64,000 nucleotides of DNA from positions 1-64,000 of the forward strand of contig JAVETN010000005.1 of NCBI GenBank assembly GCA_034006035.1. The letters are read 5' to 3'. The DNA comes from Desulforegulaceae bacterium. Its GTDB lineage: Bacteria > Desulfobacterota > Desulfobacteria > Desulfobacterales > JACKCP01. Position 1 is the first letter of the stretch, and every line of letters begins with the position of its first letter. The translations under genes were made by a program, and so were the position numbers. The notes beneath the pieces were generated by a model. It was not told the origin of the DNA. It searched no databases and was given only the letters and a program-made list of their open reading frames with translations. This document shows positions 46,301 to 56,104 of the stretch, one piece after another.

Positions 46301-49277
46301 ATATTGAATTTACAATAAGGGTTCTTGAATATCCTATAGAGCTTTTATATTTTTCCCCAAGTTCAAGACTTGTTTCTCCAAGCAGGGATGAATAATTGTA
46401 ATTGTTTAAAATTTTGTTAATAGAAATTCCCAATGCTGACAATCCATAAAGGGTTTCAGGGCAGATTCCATGTTTAAGGCTTAATTTTATCATCAAAGAA
46501 CAAATAACAGGATGAAGTTCAGGACAGGAAAGATAACTTGGAGTAAGAAGTAAAGATAAAATTTTCATTGTTGTTTCTATGATTTTATCTTCCATGGGTT
46601 TAAGTTTTTTTATTTTCCTTTTTGGATTTGAGGAAAGAATAAACTTAGTTTTCAAGATTGTATAGATTGCTTTTGCTTTTCCTGGTTTTTTATTAATTTT
46701 TATTCCCAGTTTTCCTAGAATGAAAATTCCAGATTTTATAGCATTGTCAAGATTGTTATCAGAAATTTGAGAGCTTATAAGAAGTTCGTAAGCCTTAAGC
46801 TGACTTAAAATATCCTTGTTATTTAGTAAAATTTTTTCGCTGTTTTTTCTTACTTTTTCATAATCACCTGATAAAAGAGCAGAATATCCTGATTCAATAG
46901 CTATTTGAGTGGCCAGTTCAGGAGTGTTTTTCCAGATATTTTTTCCAAGAAGATTTTCAGCGTTTTCAAGAAATTCCAAAGCAGTACTTCCCGAGCTTGA
47001 ATTTATTGCGTTTTTTGCAGCTTTAAGGTTGAGCTTTGCAATTTTTAATTTTTCTTCCTTTGAAAGAAATTCAGCTCCTTTATTAAAATAAAACGCTATT
47101 TCATATAAAATTTCATTGTCAGTTTCTATTAGTTTTTCCCCGGTTTCATAAGCTTTCAGGAGTTTTTTTCCTATTGTTAAATACGTTTTTTTTCTTTGTT
47201 CCAAAGACATTAAACCAAGAATTGTCTGCTGGATATTGTCATGTTTGAAACAATAGATTTCAGTGTTGTTTTCTGTTGTTTTAAAAATTAACCCTGAGTC
47301 AAACCCGGGAAAAAGAAGAGGTTCAATTTTGTTTTCAGGAATTTTTGAAATAAGTGAGAGTCTGGATTTGGAAAAATAAGTTCCTGAGCAGGCTGCCAAA
47401 GAAAGAAGATTATAGGTTTCTATGCTGAATTTACTTAGAATTTCTTTGATATAGTATTTTGAAAACTTTTGCCTGCTTTGTCTGTAAATGGAGTCAAAGT
47501 CCCATTTCCAGATACCTTTATCAAAGTCATGATAAATAAGTTTTGCTGAATGTATAGAAAAAATATACTGGTGGATATTAAAAGGATTTCCCCTGGTCTG
47601 TTGAAAAATCAAGTCTGCCAGGGCAGCGTTTTCACCAGGTTCATTTCCAAAACTGTCTTGAACAAGTTCAGTTATATCATGGATTGCCAGAGGCTGAAGT
47701 TCTATTAATTCAAAGGGAATCTTGTTTTCTTCCATTGAATGGATAATTTTGTTTATATACTCTGTTGACGGATTTGTTATCTTTCTAAATGCTCCTATAA
47801 CCAGAAGAGAACCTCCCTGGAAATACTTGGAAATCATGGAAAAAAGTTCTAAACTTTCTTGATCTGCCCAGTGAAGATCATCAAGATAAAGAATCACAGG
47901 ATTGGTAAACAAAAGACAGGACTCCAGAAACTTTATGCAGGCATTAAAAAATTTGTTTTTGTTTATTAAAGGATCTATTTCACCTTGATCTTCTTCAGGT
48001 TTGATAAGAAATGAAATTTCAGGAACAAAGTCTGAGATTATTTTTGAATTCTGGTTAAAGTTCTGGGCAAGAATTTCTTTTAACTTGGTTGATTTGTCTT
48101 CCCCTTTTGAAACTACATTTCTTATAAACTTTGAAAAAGCTTCTTTAAATGCTGAATAAGGCTGCTGACTTTTTTTTCTGGTGAACTTTCCAGAAACAAA
48201 AATTCCTCCAGCTTTGTTTATATTTTTTTGAAACTCTATTATAAGTTTTGTTTTTCCAATTCCAGGTTCGCCTTTGATAAAAATATTTTCTTTATATCCT
48301 TTTGCAGCCTTGTAAAAAGCAATTAAGAGCAGGCTTAATTCTTTTTCTCTTCCATAAATTTTATCTGAAATGTAAAAGTTTCCAGAAATATCTCTTTGTC
48401 CAGGTGTAAATGAAGCAAGGATGTCTTTTTCTTTATATGCTTCCATGCATTTTAAAAGGTCATGTTTAAGACTATAAAGGGATTGATAACGTTTTTCTTT
48501 GGATTTTGATAAAAGTTTTTCAATTATTTTAATCAAGGGAGGAAAAATTTCCGGGGATATTTCCTGGATGGGCTTTTTTGAAGCCAGTGCATTAATAAAA
48601 CTCTCCCTTTCCTTAATATCTTCAAAAGGCAGAGTTCCTGTGAGACATTGATAAAAAAGAACTCCCATTGAATAAAAATCAGTTCTAAAATCAATTCCTT
48701 CTTTGTAACTTTCAATTTGTTCAGGAGCAAGGTAGTAGATGAAGTTTTCTATTGACCCGGGTTTTTTTTCTGAGTCTGATTTTAAAATTGAAAAAGAACT
48801 AAAAGAAGGAGGAAGTGCCTTGATATTATTGTTTTTGTCAATAAAAATTGAAGCAGGATGGATGTTTAAATAAGGATGGTTTCTTTTATGAATTGATTTA
48901 ATCATCTCTGTTATTTTCAAAGCAAGATCAAGAAAGGCTGTAGTTGAGGAAAAGGGGTTTTCTTTTTTTAAATTTAAAGGTTTTTCTAAAAAATACAAAA
49001 GAGGGTTTCCTGGGGGTTTTTCAAAAATAACTACAATTTTTCCTGTGGATTCTTCGGTTGTAATTTCAATAATAGCTGCTGTGTTTTCTATTGGATTTTC
49101 TTTAAATTCCTGAAGTTGATTTTTAAGATCTTCAAATTCCAATGAATTTATAAAAGAATCATATTTTCTAAGGATAAATTGTTTTTTGCTGAATAGATTA
49201 ATAACATTATAAGAAGTAAACCCAGGTTTTTTAGCTAAAAGTCCTAAAATCTGGTATTTGTTTTGAAAAATTTCCAT
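43326..49277 (-). CDS. Giant pseudokinase / AAA ATPase / GAF-PAS-PAS / histidine kinase
   Basis: 1983 residues, a predicted-ATPase (COG3899-like) sensor. Residues 1-285 are a protein-kinase fold that has lost key residues. The catalytic loop reads YLNIHPASIF where HRD-K-N is expected, and the DFG site reads PPSFSS. The APE helix (IYYLAPEQIES) and DFYSMGVLFYQCLTGTLPF remain. An AAA module follows (Walker A GEPGIGKT near 335, Walker B VILYLDDLHWAD near 460). A helical region to about 1300, a GAF domain (about 1305-1480), two PAS domains (1520 and 1645) and HisKA_3 (RKKIALDLHDHVAQN, His near 1785) come next. HATPase_c (NDNGKGF) ends it. It has no receiver domain. A NarL-type regulator at 23149-23826 is a plausible partner. 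Confidence 0.9.
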   Translation of the reverse strand: MEIFQNKYQILGLLAKKPGFTSYNVINLFSKKQFILRKYDSFINSLEFEDLKNQLQEFKENPIENTAAIIEITTEESTGKIVVIFEKPPGNPLLYFLEKPLNLKKENPFSSTTAFLDLALKITEMIKSIHKRNHPYLNIHPASIFIDKNNNIKALPPSFSSFSILKSDSEKKPGSIENFIYYLAPEQIESYKEGIDFRTDFYSMGVLFYQCLTGTLPFEDIKERESFINALASKKPIQEISPEIFPPLIKIIEKLLSKSKEKRYQSLYSLKHDLLKCMEAYKEKDILASFTPGQRDISGNFYISDKIYGREKELSLLLIAFYKAAKGYKENIFIKGEPGIGKTKLIIEFQKNINKAGGIFVSGKFTRKKSQQPYSAFKEAFSKFIRNVVSKGEDKSTKLKEILAQNFNQNSKIISDFVPEISFLIKPEEDQGEIDPLINKNKFFNACIKFLESCLLFTNPVILYLDDLHWADQESLELFSMISKYFQGGSLLVIGAFRKITNPSTEYINKIIHSMEENKIPFELIELQPLAIHDITELVQDSFGNEPGENAALADLIFQQTRGNPFNIHQYIFSIHSAKLIYHDFDKGIWKWDFDSIYRQSRQKFSKYYIKEILSKFSIETYNLLSLAACSGTYFSKSRLSLISKIPENKIEPLLFPGFDSGLIFKTTENNTEIYCFKHDNIQQTILGLMSLEQRKKTYLTIGKKLLKAYETGEKLIETDNEILYEIAFYFNKGAEFLSKEEKLKIAKLNLKAAKNAINSSSGSTALEFLENAENLLGKNIWKNTPELATQIAIESGYSALLSGDYEKVRKNSEKILLNNKDILSQLKAYELLISSQISDNNLDNAIKSGIFILGKLGIKINKKPGKAKAIYTILKTKFILSSNPKRKIKKLKPMEDKIIETTMKILSLLLTPSYLSCPELHPVICSLMIKLSLKHGICPETLYGLSALGISINKILNNYNYSSLLGETSLELGEKYKSSIGYSRTLIVNSIFLKHWKEPVNSCLPMLRKGKEISFELGDFEFGSHGIQTLLTYSLFAGHPLANIRKELEIAEINLEQIGQILDLNHSRVFLTLSKIFLKESELKPITQNKFNKLPDITGNFLTNFANSFIYLYMNNIPKADKYWKKADKNINGAASTLVYPYHFFIGSLISVLKYEKISNKKYQDKIKKEIDKRTKKFKKLALLSPPNNYHRYLLIKAEKAKILKNFKKAEFFYNQAINQSIESGFTQDEALFSERAYIFFKDTDKIKTSYNYFNLAVSAYRKWGCLLKLSSLLGLETSDTDSEIKYLSGPDFPLRSFPKIFRSLGLLSDKITKNELVLQLMDIVIDISGATHGYFIEAKKNLPLVSASASSNKGSEFYQPGAGISSFSRILEPVVHNVFQTRQIFFPEQISKEYSKFFTPEAEIIPKSIVCLPVIRKQSLKAVVYLENMEIKNVFNQDKIELLSIICTHSGICLENMEKFNSLTEKIGDKNLAENLIHEATTKFEERIKQRTNDLINLNLKLQKEVEFKVKAEKALIQSETKYKTLVERMNDGLGVQDKNRVVTYVNERMCAITGYSKSEMIGKKTSELLEKIVDDTSIFHPSLLKANRVFEYEIKTKSNKRVVVLFQGQNLYDDKGNYDGSFAVITDISKLKQLSLDISEREGQIRALINATKDSVIMVDSDGFIITANKIAAKRFGFPLEEIIDKNIFDLIPKNFAKGQKKTIKEITTTEQIVTFQDYAENYVYDITLYPIKGNPNQKGRVAVFAKDITELKKAEKQISSLTKKIIQAQENERKKIALDLHDHVAQNLSFLKITADSIKNFKDNDFGKKIQILSRGLKDSISDIRHISYDLRPPNLDELGLVKAIYQHCEEVSSKHKIKIDFKSAGMENIYLNYDIEINIFRIIQEALNNILKHSKADTARVRLIASYPRVIVRINDNGKGFHLNSKPDLNASGKKMGILGMKERVSLIGGKMEINSSPGSGTKIVAEIPYTEINKDSS

Positions 49278-49633
49278 TAATTTTGTTTTCCTGTTTTTTT
49301 GTTAAATAGAGGAAACTAAAAATTTTCGTCTATTTAAATTTTCCTCAAAATTATATTTGCAGAAATTTTATTAAAAAACAATTTTGAGATAATATCTGGT
49401 TAATTTATTGTAAATCAAGGTTGATTAAATAAAAGTTTTAAAATTTTTCAATCAGTAAAACTTTTACCTTTCCAGGGTAATATGGTAATTGAATTCAAGG
49501 TTAATATTTTTAAGCTTCTTAAGCTGATTCTTTAAATTCAGCTGATTTTGTTTTTTTGTAAATTAATTATTTTAATATATGAAATACTCAATTTAAGTTC
49601 AATATGAGTTGGAAAAATTACAGGGATGAAAAA
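49278..49633. other. Upstream region of glnS and the giant kinase
   Basis: Divergent upstream region, AT-rich. No hairpin, repeat or gene seen. An AGGGATG ribosome site for the internal glnS start lies at its right end. Confidence 0.35.
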
Positions 49634-51310
49634 ATGAGCGACAAAGAAATTTCTTCACATTTTATTCGTACTAAAATCAAAAAAGATCTTGAATCAGGAA
49701 AATATAAAAAAGTTGAAACAAGATTTCCTCCTGAACCAAACGGATTTCTTCATATAGGGCACGCAAAGTCCATTTGTCTTAATTTTGGAATGGCAGAAGA
49801 ATTCAACGGCAAATGCCATTTGAGGTTTGATGATACAAACCCGGAAAAAGAAGATATTGCTTTTGTTAAATCAATTAAAGAGGATGTAAAATGGCTTGGT
49901 TTTGACTGGGGAGAGAATTTATCTTATGCATCAGATTTTTATGATTTTTTTTACGAAATAGCTGTGGGTTTGATAAAAAAAGGCAAAGCTTATGTTTGTG
50001 ATTTGACTGCGGAAGAAGTTAGGGAATTTAGAGGTACTTTGACTGAACCAGGAAAAAATAGTCCTTACAGGGAAAGAAGTGTGGAAGAAAACCTTGACCT
50101 TTTTGAAAGAATGAAAAACGGAGAGTTTGAAGAGGGGGCAAGACTTTTAAGGCTTAAAATTGATATGGCTTCTCCAAATCTTACCATGAGAGATCCTGCA
50201 ATTTACAGAATAATGAAAGTTCCCCACTACCGCACAGGGGATAAATGGAAAATTTATCCAATGTATGATTTTGCCCAATGTCTTTCAGATGCAAAAAATA
50301 ATATCACTCACTCACTTTGTACACTTGAGTTTGAAAACAACCGGCTTCTTTATGATTGGATTTTAAAGGAAAGTGAAATAAACCCTGTTAATGGACTTCC
50401 CGGACAGACTGAATTTGCCAGATTAAACCTTTCATTTACTGTTTTAAGTAAAAGAAAACTTGTTGAACTTGTTAATAAGAACATAGTTGAAGGTTGGGAT
50501 GATCCTAGAATGCCCACAATTGCCGGAATGAGAAGAAGGGGAATTCCTCCCGAGGCAATTAGAAGTTTTTGCGACAAAATAGGAGTTGCAAAAAATGACT
50601 CAATTGTTGACGCAGCTCTTTTTGAGCATTGTGTAAGAGATGAGCTTAATGGAAAAGCAGAAAGAAGATTTGGAGTTTTAAATCCCTTAAAAGTTGTAAT
50701 AGAAAACTATGAAGACGGTAAAGAAGAAGTTTTTGAATGCTTAAATCACCCAAATGACGAATCCATGGGAAAACGGGAAGTTGTTTTTTCCAAGGAGATT
50801 TATATTGAAAAAGAAGATTTCATGGAAAATCCTCCAAAGAAATTTTTTAGACTTGGGCCTGGAAGGGAAGTAAGGCTTAGGTATACATATATTATAAAAT
50901 GTGTTGATTATATCAAAGATGAAAATGGCGAAGTTGTTGAGTTAAGATGCACTTATGATCCTCTTTCAAGGGGGGGGAATCCCCATGATGGAAGAAAAAT
51001 CAAAGGTACAATTCACTGGGTTTCAAAAAAGTATTCTGTAGATGCCAAAGTAAAGGTTTATGACAGGCTTTTTAATGTGGAAAATCCCGGGAAAGGTGAA
51101 CTTGAGGAATCATTAAATACAGATTCACTTAAAGTGTTTGAAAATTGCAAACTTGAGCCTTTATTAAAAAATGCAAAGCCCGAAGAAAGATTTCAGTTTG
51201 AAAGAAATGGATATTATACGCCTGACAAAAATTCTTCTCCTGAAAACCTTGTATTTAACCAGATAATAACTTTAAGGGATCAATGGGGCAAAATTTCCGG
51301 TAAAAAATAA
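49634..51310 (+). CDS. glnS: Glutaminyl-tRNA synthetase
   Basis: About 558 residues from ATG 49634, close to the 554 of E. coli GlnS. An in-frame ATG at 49604 adds ten residues but lacks a ribosome site, whereas AGGGATG precedes 49634. The HIGH motif is [19 protein letters not shown] and the KMSKS equivalent is LSKRK, as in bacterial GlnS. Its presence means at least part of Gln-tRNA is charged directly. It is a single gene. Confidence 0.95.
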   Translation: MSDKEISSHFIRTKIKKDLESGKYKKVETRFPPEPNGFLHIGHAKSICLNFGMAEEFNGKCHLRFDDTNPEKEDIAFVKSIKEDVKWLGFDWGENLSYASDFYDFFYEIAVGLIKKGKAYVCDLTAEEVREFRGTLTEPGKNSPYRERSVEENLDLFERMKNGEFEEGARLLRLKIDMASPNLTMRDPAIYRIMKVPHYRTGDKWKIYPMYDFAQCLSDAKNNITHSLCTLEFENNRLLYDWILKESEINPVNGLPGQTEFARLNLSFTVLSKRKLVELVNKNIVEGWDDPRMPTIAGMRRRGIPPEAIRSFCDKIGVAKNDSIVDAALFEHCVRDELNGKAERRFGVLNPLKVVIENYEDGKEEVFECLNHPNDESMGKREVVFSKEIYIEKEDFMENPPKKFFRLGPGREVRLRYTYIIKCVDYIKDENGEVVELRCTYDPLSRGGNPHDGRKIKGTIHWVSKKYSVDAKVKVYDRLFNVENPGKGELEESLNTDSLKVFENCKLEPLLKNAKPEERFQFERNGYYTPDKNSSPENLVFNQIITLRDQWGKISGKK

Positions 51311-51381
51311 ATTTAACTAAATAATATAATGATATAAAATCCGATTAATTTTTCATTTAAACTAATTTAGTTTCTGCCAAA

Positions 51382-52278
51382 TTGAGAAACTCAGGCATTA
51401 AAAATTTAATGTATAAATCAAAAGGGCAGATTTTAGTGCCCGGATTGTTAAATAAAGAGTTTTGTCCTCCAGACACAAAGTTTACCGGATTTAAATTTAA
51501 ATCCGGTAACAATTTATGGTCAAAGGTGAAAAACAGTTCAGTTCCCTGGGATATTTATTCAGTAAACCAGTGTGAATCAACAATGGATTCTCTTTTTTAT
51601 CTTATTGAAAAAGAGAAGAAAAAAGATTTTTCTTCTTTAATTGCAATGAGCCAGAATAAAGGAAGGGGACAGTATAAAAAGAAATGGTATTCTCCAAAGG
51701 GAAACTTATCGGTTTCAATTCACCTTCCTTTTATTTTTAATAATCAATGGAGCGAAAACTATCTTCCCCTTATTTTTGGGAATCTTTTAACCGAAGCTTT
51801 AAGTGATTTTGGGATAATAACCCAGATAAAATGGCCAAACGATATCTTTTTTAAAGGAAAAAAACTTGGGGGTATTCTTGTTGAGAAAAAACGAAATTTT
51901 TATCTGGCAGGTATAGGAATGAATCTTGTTTCAATTCCAGGGGATGATGAGCTGGAGGATGAGTTTTCCATTAAGCCCGGATCTCTTTTAGAAGAAGGAA
52001 TAAATATAAATTCCCCTTTAATCTTCTGGGATTTTGTTTTGGAGCATTTTTATAGTTTTTTTGATAAAAGACTTGCAAAAGAGTCGCCTTCTGATTTAAT
52101 TAATAGTTTAATTCGAAAACTGGCCTGGCTTGACGAAGAGGTTTTTTTAGATGATCCATATACAGGAATTAAAAAATATATTCTAAAAGGTCTTTCTGAA
52201 GAAGGTGGTCTTTTACTTTATGACGGCAGAACAACAAAAGTTGTATATTCAGGCAGGATAAGACCTGTAAATAATTAA
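51382..52278 (+). CDS. birA: Biotin-protein ligase
   Basis: About 290-298 residues. Attaches biotin to carrier lysines via biotinyl-AMP. Motifs are QCESTMDSL, QNKGRGQYKKKWYSPKGNLS and IKWPNDIFFKGKKLGGILVE. The DNA-binding HTH of bifunctional BirA is absent, so it is a class I ligase without repressor function. The start is TTG 51382 or ATG 51409. A perfect 24-bp palindrome lies at 51484-51507 inside the N-terminal coding region. The pyruvate carboxylase gene follows 31 nt later. Confidence 0.9.
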   Translation: MRNSGIKNLMYKSKGQILVPGLLNKEFCPPDTKFTGFKFKSGNNLWSKVKNSSVPWDIYSVNQCESTMDSLFYLIEKEKKKDFSSLIAMSQNKGRGQYKKKWYSPKGNLSVSIHLPFIFNNQWSENYLPLIFGNLLTEALSDFGIITQIKWPNDIFFKGKKLGGILVEKKRNFYLAGIGMNLVSIPGDDELEDEFSIKPGSLLEEGININSPLIFWDFVLEHFYSFFDKRLAKESPSDLINSLIRKLAWLDEEVFLDDPYTGIKKYILKGLSEEGGLLLYDGRTTKVVYSGRIRPVNN

Positions 52279-52309
52279 AAAAACTAATATTTAGGGGATA
52301 AAGGCGGTT

Positions 52310-55300
52310 ATGAAAGAAAAAACTTTTCTTGAATTTTTAGACGAAGTTAATGGAAGGTCCATCCTTATAGCAAACAGGGGAATTACTGCCAGACGTATTT
52401 CAAGGGCCATTTCAGAAATTCCCGGTGCAGTTTCAATGGTTACGGCTACTGATATTGACAAAACTTCTCCGGCAGCAATCAGTGCTCAGCAGCTGATGCT
52501 TCTTGGTAAAGAACCTACAGCCTATCTTGATATTGACAGGATAATAAAAAGGGCAAAAGAGCGTGGTGTAATTGCTATTCATCCAGGTTGGGGGTTTGCA
52601 GCAGAAGATGATACCTTTCCAAGTAAATGCAGGGCCGCTGGAATAATTTTCATAGGGCCTGAGCACGATGCCATGAAAACACTTGGAAACAAGGTTGCCG
52701 TAAGAACCCTTGCAGCCTCCCTTGATATTCCTGTTGTTCCGGGTTCTGAGTCAGCTGTTGATATTCCTGAAGCAAGAAAAATTGCCCATGAAATAGGCTT
52801 TCCCATCATGCTCAAGGCAGAAGGAGGAGGGGGCGGAAGAGGGATTTATGAAGTTTATTCTGATGAGCAGCTTGAATCAGCATTCCAAAAGTCCTCTGCA
52901 ATGGCAGAAGCATCTTTTGGGAATCCAAGGATTTTTGTTGAAAAGCTTCTTAAAAATGTAAGACATATAGAAATTCAAATTGCAGCAGATAAATATGGTA
53001 ATGTTTTTGCCTTTGATGAAAGAGATTGTACAATCCAGAGAAATCATCAAAAGCTTGTTGAGATTACTCCTTCTCCATGGCCCAAAATGACAGAAGAATT
53101 GAGAACAAGGCTTAAAGAATACTCAATAAAGCTTGCAAAGGCAGTTAATTATCATACTTTATGCACTGTTGAGTTCCTGGTTGAACCCGATGGAAATCCT
53201 TATCTTATTGAAGTAAATACAAGACTTCAGGTTGAACATGGAATTACTGAGTGCAGATATGGAATTGACCTTGTGGAAGAGCAGATTCTTTTGGCTTTTG
53301 GACTTCCATTGAGGCTTAATGAAGAAAATACAAAACCTAATCAGTATGCAATGCAAATAAGAGTGAATTGTGAAGATCCTAAAACCAATTTCACTCCCAA
53401 TGCAGGAAGAATTACAAGGTATATTTCTCCGGGAGGCCAGGGTGTAAGAGTTGATTCCTGTGTTACTGCCGGGTATGAATTCCCTTCCCAATACGATTCA
53501 GCGGCTGCACTTGTAATTACCCATGGAAGCACCTGGGACAAGACTGTCCAGCTTATGAGAAGAGCCTTAAGAGAATATATGATAAGCGGTGTTAAAACAA
53601 CCATTGGTTTTTACAGAGAACTTTTGAAACGGGAAGAATTTAATAAGGGCGAATTTGATACAAAGTTTATTTTAAAAAATCCCAATCTTTTTGATTATAT
53701 AGACAGGCAGCCTGAAGGACTTAGGCTTTCAAGGCTTATAGCTGATATTTCTGCCAAAGGATGGAATGAATATGTTTCCCTTGGTGAATATAGGGGGATT
53801 TCTGATAAAAGACTTGGAAAGTTAAATGTGGTTCTTCCTGATCTTTCACACGAAGAAACCTATAAATCACCATATCCCAGGGGAGATAGAGATTCTGTTT
53901 TAGATTTTGTAAGAGATACTGATTATGTCCATTTCACTGATACAACTCCAAGGGATCAGACCCAGTCAAATAGTGGTAACAGATTCAGACTTGCCGAAGA
54001 CAGATTGATTGCACCCTATATTGACAGGTGTAATTTTTTCTCCATTGAAAACGGAGGCGGTGCCCATTTTCATGTGGCAATGCTTGGAAACATGACTTAT
54101 CCTTTTACAGAGGCTGAGGAATGGAATTCTGATAAAATGGCGCCTGAAACCATGAAGCAGATTCTTGTAAGATCAACCAATGTTCTTGGATACAAGCCTC
54201 AGTCAAAAAATATGATGAGGGCAACAGGAGAAATGATCTGTGAACATTACGATATTATAAGATGTTTTGATTTCTTAAACCATGTTGACAATATGAGACC
54301 TTTTGCAGAAGTTGCTCTTTCGTCAAAGAAAAATATTTTTGAGCCGGCACTTTCAATGTCATGGACAAAAGGTTTTACGGTTCAAAATTATCTTGATGTT
54401 ACAGAGGAAATGATTGAAATGACAGCCTCAGTTGCAGGAGTTTCAAAAGACAAAGCTACAAGGATGATAATTCTTGGGCTCAAGGATATGGCAGGAGTTT
54501 GTCCTCCACGATTTATCAGAGAAGTTGTTACAGCCTTGAGAAAGAAATATCCTGAGTTGGTTCTTCACTATCATAGGCATTGTACAGATGGGCTTTTTAC
54601 TCCGGCTGTTGCCGCAGCTGCTGAAGCAGGTGCCCATATAATAGACGTGGCCTTGGGGGCTTCTGTAAGATGGTATGGACAAGGAGATGTCCTTTCAACA
54701 GCAGCATACATGGAAGGCGAACTTGGGCTTAAGACAAAACTTGACAAGGAAATGATAAGAAACGCAAATTTTGTTGTTAAGCAGATTCAGCCTTATTACG
54801 ATAAATATTGTGCTCCATATTTCCAGGGAATTGATTACGATGTGGTTGAGCATGGAATGCCCGGCGGTGCAACATCTTCTTCCCAGGAAGGTGCAATGAA
54901 GCAGGGTTATATTCATCTTCTTCCCTATATGCTTAAATATCTTGCAGGTATAAGAAAGATTGTAAGATACCATGATGTTACTCCTGGCTCACAGATTACA
55001 TGGAACACAGCTTTTCTAGCAGTAACAGGAGCATTCAAGCGTGGCGGAGAAAAAAATGTAAGAAGGCTTTTAAGAGTTCTTGAAGAAGTAGTTACTGTTC
55101 CTGAAGAAGAATTGAGCGAACAGACAAAGCTTGAAAGGCTTGAAATCTATAGAGACAGTAATGATGCATTCAATGATCTTATTTTAGGAAAATTTGGAAA
55201 ACTCCCCCTTGGATTTCCTTCTGACTGGGTTTACGAAAGCTGCTTTGGACCAGAATTGTATAAAGATGCAATTGCTTCAAGAACAACAGCTTCACCCCTT

Positions 55301-56008
55301 GAAACACTTCCTGATATTGATCTTGTACAGGAAAGGGCTGAACTTAAAAAAGCATTGGGACGGGAAGCTAGTGAGGAGGAATTCATCCTCTATATAAATC
55401 ATCCTGGCGATGCTCTTAAAACAATTAAGTTTCAGGAAAAATACGGAGATCCCAATAATCTTCCCCTTGATGTTTGGTTTGAAGGTCTTGAAAAAGGAGA
55501 TACAACCCAGTATCAGGATTCAAAGGGAATGCATCATAAAATGACAATTCTTGAGATAACAGAGCCCGATGATCAAGGTATGAGCATTGTAAGGTATCAT
55601 CTTGATTCAGAAATTTTTTCTTACCAGCTCAAGGTTGCAGAACCTCTTAAGGGAAGCGGAGCTGATATAGAATTTGCAGATCCTTCCAATCCATATCAGA
55701 TAGCTTCACCTTCAACAGGTGATTTATGGGTAACCCATGTCAAGGCAGGAGATTTGGTAAAAGAGGGCGAAGAAATTTTCAATATCTCAATAATGAAACA
55801 AGAAAAGGCTGTACTTGCTAAAAAAGCCGGACGGGTTAAACGAGTTCTTAAAACTGCTGATTACCAGAATGACAGAAAAATGATTCCAGTTAGAGATGGG
55901 GAGCTTATAGTTGAGCTTGAGCCTGTAAGTGAAAAATTATGCTCAAAATGCGGTGCTGATCTTGATGATAAATTTTATTTTTGCCCGTCTTGTGGAACTA
56001 AACAATAA
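52310..56008 (+). CDS. pyc: Pyruvate carboxylase with C-terminal zinc ribbon
   Basis: 1232 residues. Carboxylates pyruvate to oxaloacetate with bicarbonate and ATP. The biotin carboxylase half opens the chain (ATP-grasp KAEGGGGGRG; VEINTRLQ-type EVNTRLQVEHGITE). The carboxyltransferase core follows (FTDTTPRDQTQS; LGLKDMAGVCPP with the modified Lys; HYHRHCTDG metal site). A biotinyl domain comes last (IMKQEKAVL, biotin Lys in IMKQ instead of the usual AMKM). Unusually, the protein ends at 1211-1232 with a four-cysteine zinc ribbon (CSKCGAD, CPSCG). AGGGG precedes the ATG. Its neighbour is birA. Confidence 0.94.
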   Translation: MKEKTFLEFLDEVNGRSILIANRGITARRISRAISEIPGAVSMVTATDIDKTSPAAISAQQLMLLGKEPTAYLDIDRIIKRAKERGVIAIHPGWGFAAEDDTFPSKCRAAGIIFIGPEHDAMKTLGNKVAVRTLAASLDIPVVPGSESAVDIPEARKIAHEIGFPIMLKAEGGGGGRGIYEVYSDEQLESAFQKSSAMAEASFGNPRIFVEKLLKNVRHIEIQIAADKYGNVFAFDERDCTIQRNHQKLVEITPSPWPKMTEELRTRLKEYSIKLAKAVNYHTLCTVEFLVEPDGNPYLIEVNTRLQVEHGITECRYGIDLVEEQILLAFGLPLRLNEENTKPNQYAMQIRVNCEDPKTNFTPNAGRITRYISPGGQGVRVDSCVTAGYEFPSQYDSAAALVITHGSTWDKTVQLMRRALREYMISGVKTTIGFYRELLKREEFNKGEFDTKFILKNPNLFDYIDRQPEGLRLSRLIADISAKGWNEYVSLGEYRGISDKRLGKLNVVLPDLSHEETYKSPYPRGDRDSVLDFVRDTDYVHFTDTTPRDQTQSNSGNRFRLAEDRLIAPYIDRCNFFSIENGGGAHFHVAMLGNMTYPFTEAEEWNSDKMAPETMKQILVRSTNVLGYKPQSKNMMRATGEMICEHYDIIRCFDFLNHVDNMRPFAEVALSSKKNIFEPALSMSWTKGFTVQNYLDVTEEMIEMTASVAGVSKDKATRMIILGLKDMAGVCPPRFIREVVTALRKKYPELVLHYHRHCTDGLFTPAVAAAAEAGAHIIDVALGASVRWYGQGDVLSTAAYMEGELGLKTKLDKEMIRNANFVVKQIQPYYDKYCAPYFQGIDYDVVEHGMPGGATSSSQEGAMKQGYIHLLPYMLKYLAGIRKIVRYHDVTPGSQITWNTAFLAVTGAFKRGGEKNVRRLLRVLEEVVTVPEEELSEQTKLERLEIYRDSNDAFNDLILGKFGKLPLGFPSDWVYESCFGPELYKDAIASRTTASPLETLPDIDLVQERAELKKALGREASEEEFILYINHPGDALKTIKFQEKYGDPNNLPLDVWFEGLEKGDTTQYQDSKGMHHKMTILEITEPDDQGMSIVRYHLDSEIFSYQLKVAEPLKGSGADIEFADPSNPYQIASPSTGDLWVTHVKAGDLVKEGEEIFNISIMKQEKAVLAKKAGRVKRVLKTADYQNDRKMIPVRDGELIVELEPVSEKLCSKCGADLDDKFYFCPSCGTKQ

Positions 56009-56030
56009 GTTTTTATTTTAGTTTGATTCT

Positions 56031-56060
56031 AAGGCATCGGCTGCGTCCGATGCCTTTTTT
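56031..56060 (+). terminator. Intrinsic terminator after pyruvate carboxylase
   Basis: AAGGCATCGG (56031-56040) pairs perfectly with CCGATGCCTT (56047-56056) across a 6-nt loop and is followed by T. Confidence 0.9.
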
Positions 56061-56104
56061 AGCTTTTATTTGAAGATAAACTCTTTTAAATCATAGGTGA
56101 AAAA

